Shown piece by piece: positions 58,339 through 64,000 of a DNA stretch of 64,000 nt (positions are counted from its first letter, which is position 1; the number at the start of each line of letters is the position of its first letter). The notes under the pieces are model-generated. The model searched no databases. It worked only from the letters and a program-made list of their open reading frames with translations, and had not been told where the DNA came from. Where the stretch lies: the NCBI GenBank assembly GCA_964647255.1, contig CAZYGI010000016.1, positions 1-64,000 on the forward strand, given 5' to 3'. A program made the position numbers and the translations under genes. The stretch comes from CAWJEL01 sp964647255 (GTDB lineage: Bacteria; Chloroflexota; Anaerolineae; CG2-30-64-16).

Positions 58339-59556
58339 TCACGCCCCCAAAGTTTTCAACAGTACATCAGCTTCTTCCGGCGTGATTTTTCCGTCCTCGA
58401 CCATTTTCAGGATGGTCATTTGTTCGACCGTTGTTGCCCCACCGGGTGATTTCGGGCGTTCCGGGGGCACGGGCGGCCGTGGCGCTTTGAAACCGCGTAC
58501 GTTGCCCGTTTCCAGGCTGATGCCTGCGGAAGCCAGCGATGCCATGACCTGCTGGCGGATGCGGTCGCCCAGGTTGCCCGGGTCGGCGAAATCGGCGCTG
58601 CGGCTCCGCCCGCGGCGCTCGTAGCTCTTGCTCGCGCCGGCCGCGCCCGCCTGGCTGATCCGCGCATCGCCTGCGACATTGAAGGTGACGCTGACCGTTC
58701 CCATGCCGATCGTGGCGGTAAAACTGGGCGCGCCGTCGCCTGTCGGGGTCAGGGGGATGTCCGAGCGCACTCGGCCCTGCGCGTTCACTGTCAGGCGCAC
58801 ATCGGCGTCCGCCGGCAGCTCGCAGCTCACATCGCCTTCGGTCGAGAGCAGGTAACCGCCCGGCGCCGCAAACGGACCGGCCAGGGCGACGTCACCGTTC
58901 ACCTGCGCAGCCAGGCCGCCCGCCAGACCGGCGGCACGCAGATCGCCGGCCAGCCGGCCGATACTCAGCATGCCTCCGATCCCATTAAGCCGCGCGTCAC
59001 CGTCCACGCGTTCGGCTCGAAACACGCCGGAGACTTTTTCGATGAAGATGTCGCCGTTGATGTGGCCCAACGCGATCTCGCCCGCGTCGCTCAGCCGGAG
59101 GTCGCCGCGCACCGTCGCCGCGGTCAAATCACCGCCGGCATCAAAGCGCAGGTCGCCGTGACACACGCCGCTCAGCCGCAGGTTGCCGATTCCGGCGGCG
59201 CGCACATTGCCGTCCACCTGGCTCACGGTCACAGCCGTGGGCAGCGCATCCAGGCGGAGGTCGCCGCGCACGGCTTCCAGTTGCACCGCGCCGGTCACGC
59301 CCTGCACACGCAAGTCGCCCTGCGCCGTACCCGCGGACAGCCCCACACCGGCCGGCAGGCCGATGCGAGACGCGGCCGCGCCGGTGAAACGCACTGTGGT
59401 CCCTTCAGACACGAATGCGGGGGGAGCATCCTGTCCAGAGGTATCGCAAGTCACCTGGATCTCCGGCGCGTCGCCGCGCACGACACCATCCCGTGCGATC
59501 TCTTCAAGGATCAACTGGGTGATCCCCGCGGCCGGAAAAATCATGGTCGTGCTCAT
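58339..59556 (-). CDS. DUF4097-like beta-helix protein with C-terminal SHOCT-like module
   Basis: 405 residues from ATG 59556. Repeating beta-strand units (GDLRVQGVTGAVQLEAVRGD; GDLRLDALPTAVTVSQVDGN; GDLRFDAGGDLTAATVRGD) form a solenoid as in DUF4097 adhesin-like proteins. The C-terminus MTILKMVEDGKITPEEADVL is the SHOCT-like helix pair. No signal peptide. It probably assembles at or senses the membrane, as in YvlB/LiaX-type proteins; this is analogy. Confidence 0.8.
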   Translation of the reverse strand: MSTTMIFPAAGITQLILEEIARDGVVRGDAPEIQVTCDTSGQDAPPAFVSEGTTVRFTGAAASRIGLPAGVGLSAGTAQGDLRVQGVTGAVQLEAVRGDLRLDALPTAVTVSQVDGNVRAAGIGNLRLSGVCHGDLRFDAGGDLTAATVRGDLRLSDAGEIALGHINGDIFIEKVSGVFRAERVDGDARLNGIGGMLSIGRLAGDLRAAGLAGGLAAQVNGDVALAGPFAAPGGYLLSTEGDVSCELPADADVRLTVNAQGRVRSDIPLTPTGDGAPSFTATIGMGTVSVTFNVAGDARISQAGAAGASKSYERRGRSRSADFADPGNLGDRIRQQVMASLASAGISLETGNVRGFKAPRPPVPPERPKSPGGATTVEQMTILKMVEDGKITPEEADVLLKTLGA

Positions 59557-59576
59557 CGCAACCTCACACTGGCAGA

Positions 59577-59963
59577 TCAAATACCCTGCAGCCGCAGCAC
59601 GGCTTCCGCCGAGGTAATCCTGCCTGTCGCAAGCTCATCCAGGATTGCCTGGCGCTGCTCGGCCGCGGCCCGCCGTTCCTCAGCCGGCGGCGCATCACGG
59701 ACCTCGTAGCCCATCGCGCGGATCACCTCATCCAGCCGGGAGCGCACGGTGGGATATGAAACCTTCAGCTCTTGTGCCACCCAGTTGAGCTTGCCGTCCA
59801 ACCGGACGAACATCTCCACGAAGGCGCGCTGCTCGGCGGTCAGCCGTTCCAACCGGCTGAACTCGTAACGTCCCTCGATATTCGTGTCACACGCCGGGCA
59901 GTGCAGCCGGGTTACGGCCAAAGTCTCACCACAAACCGGACATTGACTGGGAGTCAGATACAT
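59577..59963 (-). CDS. DUF2089-family zinc-ribbon/HTH protein
   Basis: 128 residues. Zinc ribbon CPVCGETLAVTRLHCPACD, then a helix-turn-helix (FVRLDGKLNWVAQELKVSY; PTVRSRLDEVIRAMGY) and a C-terminal SHOCT-like segment (ILDELATGRITSAEAVLRL). Probably the transcriptional regulator of its own operon, which follows at 20 bp. First gene after a good promoter. Confidence 0.9.
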   Translation of the reverse strand: MYLTPSQCPVCGETLAVTRLHCPACDTNIEGRYEFSRLERLTAEQRAFVEMFVRLDGKLNWVAQELKVSYPTVRSRLDEVIRAMGYEVRDAPPAEERRAAAEQRQAILDELATGRITSAEAVLRLQGI

Positions 59964-60013
59964 CGCGTCGTCTCCCGCGCGAAGCGCATAATCGGTATCG
60001 CTGTTCGGCTGCT

Positions 60014-60042
60014 ACTGTATCACTTTGTTCATATCTTGTCAA
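60014..60042 (-). promoter_or_regulatory. Promoter of DUF2089 operon
   Basis: Minus strand TTGACA (60037-60042), 17 bp, TACAGT (60014-60019). Confidence 0.8.
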
Positions 60043-60147
60043 GAGGGTTGAGTTAAATAAATGTCCGGATAAATAAAATTAACAAAGGTTTCCAGAGGGT
60101 GTATTGTAGACGACGGAGATTGCCGCGTATCGTGCCAGGGCGTTCAG

Positions 60148-60246
60148 GCCCTATCAGGCCGGAGTTTGCCGAAACGTGCCCGATGCTTGCCTCGTCGGCG
60201 TTAGCATCGGCAGGCGCCCCGCGCGCAAACTCCGACCCGACAGGGC
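60148..60246. repeat. Nested long palindrome after P5C dehydrogenase gene
   Basis: Outer arms 60148-60169 (GCCCTATCAGGCCGGAGTTT...) and 60225-60246 differ at few positions. An inner perfect pair CCGATGCT/AGCATCGG (60180-60187, 60203-60210) sits between them. It begins at the gene stop (60248) on the minus strand, so it may act as terminator or mRNA 3' stabiliser; no T-run. Confidence 0.8.
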
Positions 60247-60247
60247 G

Positions 60248-61807
60248 CTACGCCAATTCGCTGATCACCTTGGCCTGGGTGAACAGCAGGAGGTAATCGG
60301 CGCCGCCCGCTTTTGAGTCCGTGCCGCTCATGTTGAACCCGCCGAACGGCTCAGCGCCGACAAACGCGCCGGTGCACTTGCGGTTGAAATACAGGTTGCC
60401 GACATAAAACTCGCGGCGCGCACGTTCCAGGCGATCGCGGCGCATGGAATAAACTGCGCCCGTCAGACCATATTCGCTGGCATTGGCAACCGTCAGGCCT
60501 TCGTCGAAATCCTTCACCTTGATGAGCGAAAGCACCGGGCCGAAGAGCTCCTCCTGGGCCAGGCGTCCGTTCGGAGGCACCTCGGCAAAGATGGTGGGCG
60601 GCAGGAAGTAGCCGCCCGCAGGGGTCGAGATCGCCTGCCCGCCGGCCACAAGGCGCCCCTCCGCCCGGCCGATCTGGATATAGTCGAGATGTTTGGCAAG
60701 CGCGGCCGCGTCGATCACCGGGCCCATGCCGACCTGCGGCCCCTCGGCCGGGTCGCCGACGAGGATGCAGCCAGCGCGCTCGACGATCTTTGGCACCAGC
60801 GCATCGTAAACCGCCTCCACAATCAGCACGCGCGAGCAGGCGGAGCATTTCTGCCCCTGATAGCCGAAAGCAGCGTGCACAATGCCTTGCGCGGCGGCGT
60901 CGAGATCTGCGGTCTCGTCAACCAGGATCGCGTCCTTGCCGCCCATCTCGAGAATGGTGCGTTTGAGCCAGGGCTGGCCGGGCTGCACCTTCGCCGCACG
61001 CTCGAAAATGCGCACACCGATCTCCTTGCTGCCGGTGAAAGCGATGAAACGCGTCTTCGGATGATCCACCAGGACGTCCCCGACCGCCCTCCCGGGGCCG
61101 GGCACGAAGTTCAGCACGCCGGCCGGCAGGTGGAGTTCGTCGTTGAAGAGCCGGGCGATCCAGGCGCCCATCACCGGCGTGGCGCTGGCCGGCTTCACAA
61201 CCGCCGTGTTGCCCGCCACGATGGTCGCCGCGGTCATCCCGGTGAGGATGGCGTTCGGGAAATTCCACGGCGGGATCACCACGCCGACCCCCAACGGGAT
61301 GTAATGCAGCTCCACCTCGCGATCGCTGCGCGCGACGGTCGGCTGTGGGGGGCCCAGGCGCAGCATCTCGCGGCCGTAAAATTCCAGGAAATCAATGCTC
61401 TCCGCGGTGTCAAGGTCGGCCTCAACCCAGCTCTTGCCGGCTTCCAACACCATGAGGGCGCTGAACTCGTGCCGCCGCGCCCGCATCAGCCGCGCCGCCT
61501 CGAAGAGATAGCGGGCACGCTCGTCGTAGGGCACGCGGCGCCAGGTCTCGAACGCGTGGTGCGCCGTCTCGACCGCCCGGCCAGCCAGCGCCGGCGTCAC
61601 CCGGCTCACCCGGCCGATGACGTCGTCCGGCCGCGCCGGGTTGATCGAGTTGAAGGTCTGCTCGGTGAAGATCTTCTCCTCGCCGATGTAGAGAGGATAG
61701 ACCGCGTTGAATTGGGCGCGGACCTTATCCAGCGCGACACGAAACGCCTGGAGATTCTCGGCCTCCGAAAAGTCGGTGAACGGTTCGTTGCGGAACAGAG
61801 ACTTCAT
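60248..61807 (-). CDS. 1-pyrroline-5-carboxylate (glutamate-semialdehyde) dehydrogenase
   Basis: Oxidises glutamate semialdehyde to glutamate in proline catabolism. 519 residues, aldehyde dehydrogenase fold. VVIPPWNFPNAI (cofactor), FTGSKEIG, catalytic Glu in ILEMGGKDAILVDE, catalytic Cys in GQKCSACSRVL, and the family C-terminus KCTGAFVGAEPFGGFNMSGTDSK in parts. GGAGGAG favours ATG 61807 over GTG 61813. The partner proline dehydrogenase is not adjacent. Confidence 0.95.
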   Translation of the reverse strand: MKSLFRNEPFTDFSEAENLQAFRVALDKVRAQFNAVYPLYIGEEKIFTEQTFNSINPARPDDVIGRVSRVTPALAGRAVETAHHAFETWRRVPYDERARYLFEAARLMRARRHEFSALMVLEAGKSWVEADLDTAESIDFLEFYGREMLRLGPPQPTVARSDREVELHYIPLGVGVVIPPWNFPNAILTGMTAATIVAGNTAVVKPASATPVMGAWIARLFNDELHLPAGVLNFVPGPGRAVGDVLVDHPKTRFIAFTGSKEIGVRIFERAAKVQPGQPWLKRTILEMGGKDAILVDETADLDAAAQGIVHAAFGYQGQKCSACSRVLIVEAVYDALVPKIVERAGCILVGDPAEGPQVGMGPVIDAAALAKHLDYIQIGRAEGRLVAGGQAISTPAGGYFLPPTIFAEVPPNGRLAQEELFGPVLSLIKVKDFDEGLTVANASEYGLTGAVYSMRRDRLERARREFYVGNLYFNRKCTGAFVGAEPFGGFNMSGTDSKAGGADYLLLFTQAKVISELA

Positions 61808-61897
61808 GCGCACTCCTCCAATGAGTTTTCAAGTATCAAAGCATAGTTCATGCAAGATATCTGTAACAGGCTCAACAGTCACGGATTAACCGGGCAC

Positions 61898-61938
61898 AAA
61901 AAGAGGGGCGGCAGAAGCTCACCTTCTGCCGCCCCTCA
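61898..61938 (-). terminator. Terminator of DinB-like gene
   Basis: GAGGGGCGGCAGAAG/CTTCTGCCGCCCCTC with loop CTCAC, followed on the minus strand by TTTTTGTG. Confidence 0.92.
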
Positions 61939-61961
61939 CCAGAACGATCCATCGAAAGAAC

Positions 61962-62444
61962 TTACCCGCAGTTCAAGCAGTTATCCTGATACCGTTTCAG
62001 ATCGGTCACATGTTCCTGATAATGCTCCGCCATCGCGTAAAAGAAATCCACCAGCGGCATTTCCTCGCCCCAGGGCGCCTTGCCCACCTGCGCCAGGCTG
62101 GTGTCCTCGGCCATGTCCAGCAGGTGCATCAGCCGCCGATGGGCATCAGTCAGTCCATCCATGACGGGAATTAGGAGCAACTCCGCGCGATCTTCGACCT
62201 GGCGCTCGTTCCAGGCGTCGTCGTAGGTGACGCCCTCCTGCCAGGGACGCCGGCCCTTCCAGGCGCGCACGGTCTTGGCTGCCTCGTCGGCCCACGACCA
62301 GACATGGGCCACGGTGTCTTTAACGGTCCATTTGCCGACCACCTGGGTGGAGGTGATCTCATCTTCCGTCAGCCGACCCAGACAGTCTACAAACGCTTTG
62401 TATCCGTGTTCCAACGCAGCCCACGCCTCATCACGAGTATGCAT
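61962..62444 (-). CDS. DinB-like (ClbS/DfsB family) four-helix protein
   Basis: 160 residues from ATG 62444, preceded by AGGAGGACC. GKWTVKDTVAHVWSWADEA carries a first metal His; AMAEHYQEHVTDL carries the others, giving the DinB-like three-His site. RPWQEGVTYDDAWNERQV is typical of the ClbS/DfsB subfamily. Such proteins may act on thiols or electrophiles; the substrate here is unknown. Confidence 0.88.
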   Translation of the reverse strand: MHTRDEAWAALEHGYKAFVDCLGRLTEDEITSTQVVGKWTVKDTVAHVWSWADEAAKTVRAWKGRRPWQEGVTYDDAWNERQVEDRAELLLIPVMDGLTDAHRRLMHLLDMAEDTSLAQVGKAPWGEEMPLVDFFYAMAEHYQEHVTDLKRYQDNCLNCG

Positions 62445-62762
62445 CGGTCCTCCTCTTCTATTCCACAATCCGCGTTGCGGCCGAATAAACGTTCAGGCTG
62501 TCGCACCGCACATCACCGATCACCGCGATATTCCACGCGGCGGCCGGCGCAACCGACCCCGTCGTCGGTGATATCCGGCCGGCGCCGATTGTCGCCGCCA
62601 TCCACGCGGATTTGCCGGCTATTTCGGAGCCGATCCGGCCGATTGATGCCGCGTCACCCGCGCATCAGTCAACGCCATGCTCCGAACAAGACGGCTCTCA
62701 TCATACCACCAAGGGAGATCGCGCGCAAAAGACGCCGCTTGAAGGGAAGAAGCACTTTCAAT
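62445..62762. other. Gap without a supported gene, upstream of DinB-like gene
   Basis: About 320 bases, GC-rich. On the minus strand a 47-codon frame (62601-62458, MAATIGAGRISPTT... ending RIVE) runs up to 13 bases before the DinB-like start, but has no ribosome site. No terminator or RNA family recognised. Confidence 0.4.
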
Positions 62763-62791
62763 TTGACATATGGCGACGTTTAGGCTATATG
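62763..62791 (+). promoter_or_regulatory. Promoter of CBM48-like gene
   Basis: TTGACA (62763-62768), 17 bp, TATATG (62786-62791). Confidence 0.75.
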
Positions 62792-62863
62792 GAAAGTGTA
62801 AGTGGCGTTGTCGCCGGCTCAAACATGGGCCGGCGACTGATTTATTCCGAAGGAGCATAGAAC

Positions 62864-63160
62864 GTGAAGAAAGATCCAGTGGCCAATAGCAGTCGAACGT
62901 CGGTCACTTTCGAGGCGCCTGCGGCAATCGAGGCCGAGACTCTGGCGGTGGTGGGTGATTTCAACGATTGGGACCCGAACGCGGCGCTCATGAAGCGGCG
63001 CAAGGACGGCATGTGGTCCAAGGCCGTGCGGCTCGCCCCCGGCACCTATCGCTATCGCTTCCTGGCAGACGGCCACGTCTGGCACAACGATCCGGCCGCG
63101 GACGCGTACGAGCCATCGGGCTTCGGTGAGGACAATTCGCTGGTGATCGTGTCTGCCTGA
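62864..63160 (+). CDS. CBM48/isoamylase N-terminal-like glycogen-binding domain protein
   Basis: 98 residues, a stand-alone early-set beta-sandwich: TLAVVGDFNDWDPNAALMKR and GTYRYRFLADGHVWHNDPAA are the glycogen-binding signature (GDFNxW, Y-x-Y-K/R-F-x-x-D-G). There is no attached catalytic domain. It probably binds alpha-glucans or regulates a partner, like AMPK-beta-type modules. Starts with GTG after AAGGAG. Convergent with gpmA. Confidence 0.92.
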   Translation: MKKDPVANSSRTSVTFEAPAAIEAETLAVVGDFNDWDPNAALMKRRKDGMWSKAVRLAPGTYRYRFLADGHVWHNDPAADAYEPSGFGEDNSLVIVSA

Positions 63161-63180
63161 TCTGACCGCACGGGCTATCC

Positions 63181-63222
63181 AAAAAGAAGCCGGGACTCCT
63201 GTGAGAATCCCGGCTTCTTTTT
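63181..63222. terminator. Bidirectional terminator, CBM48-like / gpmA
   Basis: AAAAAGAAGCCGGGA and TCCCGGCTTCTTTTT form a perfect stem with flanking A- and T-runs. Confidence 0.93.
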
Positions 63223-63240
63223 GAGCTGAAAGAGCAGCCG

Positions 63241-63984
63241 CTATTTCTTGCCCTGGGCAGCAACCGCCGCGGCGGCCGCCGCGACTGCCTCAGCATCACC
63301 GAGGTAATAGTGCCGGATGGGCTTCAACTCGTCGTCCAGCTCATACACCAGCGGGACGCCGGTCGGGATGTTGAGCTCGACGATCTCATCGTCCGACATA
63401 TTGTCCAGGTACTTGACCAGCGCCCGCAGGCTATTGCCGTGCGCAGCAATAACAACACGCTTGCCCGACTTGAGCGTCGGGACGACCGTCTCATGCCAGA
63501 ACGGCAGGAAACGCGCTACCGTGTCTTTCAAGCACTCGGCCAGGGGGATGTCAGCCTCTGCGACGTTCTGGTAGCGGGGGTCATGGCCGGGCCAGCGCGG
63601 GTCGTCTTTGGTCAGTTCTGGGGGCCGCACGTCGTAGGAGCGCCGCCAGATCTTCACCTGCTTCTCACCGTACTGCTCAGCGGTCTGGGCCTTGTTCAGC
63701 CCCTGCAGCGCGCCGTAATGCCGCTCGTTGAGCCGCCAGGTGTTGATCACCGGGATCCACATCAAATCCATCTGATCCAGGGTGATCCACAAGGTGCGGA
63801 TGGCCCGCTTCAACACCGAGGTATAGGCGATGTCGAAGACGTAGCCGCCCTCACGCAGCAACTTGCCGGCCTCTTTGGCCTCGGCCAGACCCTTCTCGGA
63901 CAAATCCACGTCGGTCCAGCCGGTGTACAGGTTCTCTTTGTTCCAGACACTCTCGCCGTGGCGGAGCAAAACAAGTTTATGCAT
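63241..63984 (-). CDS. gpmA: 2,3-bisphosphoglycerate-dependent phosphoglycerate mutase
   Basis: Interconverts 3- and 2-phosphoglycerate in glycolysis. 247 residues. LVLLRHGESVWNKENLYTGW carries the phospho-His; NERHYGALQGLNKAQT, and VVIAAHGNSLRALVKYLD with the second His. The C-terminus ends in an Ala-rich tail (AVAAAAAAVAAQGKK). The start is 16 bases from the window edge; promoter outside. Confidence 0.97.
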   Translation of the reverse strand: MHKLVLLRHGESVWNKENLYTGWTDVDLSEKGLAEAKEAGKLLREGGYVFDIAYTSVLKRAIRTLWITLDQMDLMWIPVINTWRLNERHYGALQGLNKAQTAEQYGEKQVKIWRRSYDVRPPELTKDDPRWPGHDPRYQNVAEADIPLAECLKDTVARFLPFWHETVVPTLKSGKRVVIAAHGNSLRALVKYLDNMSDDEIVELNIPTGVPLVYELDDELKPIRHYYLGDAEAVAAAAAAVAAQGKK

Positions 63985-64000
63985 CGCTTTTTCTCCTCTT

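Noticed and set aside
62458..62601. 47-codon frame upstream of the DinB-like gene
   Set aside because: No ribosome site, no family resemblance, and the frame is short in GC-rich DNA; recorded as part of the gap.

Overview
The window is 64 kb of GC-rich bacterial chromosome. The gene content suggests a Chloroflexota member, probably Anaerolineae-like: an archaeal-type upper mevalonate operon, DUF2089/SHOCT-like genes, Pro/Thr-rich secreted proteins, and a dnaG-rpoD pair. This placement is inferred from gene content only. There are no rRNA genes, CRISPR arrays, recognisable insertion sequences or phage genes.

The most important feature is at the left edge. One long reading frame (bases 3-1745, beginning before the window) encodes a multi-domain DsbA/thioredoxin-fold protein. 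It is interrupted twice by TGA (39-41 and 1254-1256), each time exactly where the first Cys of a C-P-Y-C redox site should be. Each TGA is followed by a similar hairpin, and the frame ends in TAG after a normal domain end. The simplest reading is a selenoprotein with at least two selenocysteines (U-P-Y-C), which routine gene calling would split into fragments. No selA/selB/selC/selD gene lies in the window.

Layout. 1.8-3.3 kb: an aminotransferase and a small Cys-rich protein. 3.4-7.0 kb: a SAM-I riboswitch controlling metY-metX-metW. 7-10.9 kb: an MFS transporter, a TerC-family protein and HemW. 10.9-12.7 kb: an FHA/winged-helix regulator divergent from a Ser/Thr kinase. 12.7-15.7 kb: a secreted GH3 protein, divergent from uvrB. 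18-21.5 kb: tRNA-Asn, rpoD (with an unusual 20-residue deletion) and dnaG. 21.5-26 kb: a 1500-residue secreted hydrolase/beta-propeller protein. 26-29.6 kb: a DEAD-box helicase, an AlkA-like glycosylase, a mazEF-type toxin-antitoxin pair and a decayed glycosylase. 29.6-32.7 kb: a two-component system with a probable secreted target. 32.8-35.7 kb: PPDK. 35.7-39.2 kb: four co-oriented genes (rubredoxin-like acidic protein, KamA-type radical SAM enzyme, ATP-grasp ligase, second Cys/acidic protein). 39.2-40.8 kb: a Trp T-box and trpS. 40.8-47.3 kb: HAD phosphatases, an M42 peptidase, a GalT-like enzyme, a UroD-like enzyme, a CBS protein and FtcD. 47.4-51.3 kb: three orphan complex-I-like membrane proteins. 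51.4-55.8 kb: HMG-CoA reductase, HMG-CoA synthase, thiolase and a DUF35 protein. 55.9-60 kb: a ROK kinase and a SHOCT/DUF2089 operon. 60-64 kb: P5C dehydrogenase, a DinB-like protein, a CBM48-like protein and GpmA.

A second theme is a set of low-complexity 'stutter' palindromes. They are built from short repeated words (for example GGAGCG..., GTTGGTT..., GACGATTGACG...) and sit between genes. One appears to extend P3 of the SAM riboswitch, and two seem to have entered the hemW reading frame. Consensus-like promoters (TTGACA, 17 bp, TATAAT), a T-box, a SAM riboswitch and several intrinsic terminators make the regulatory layout unusually readable.
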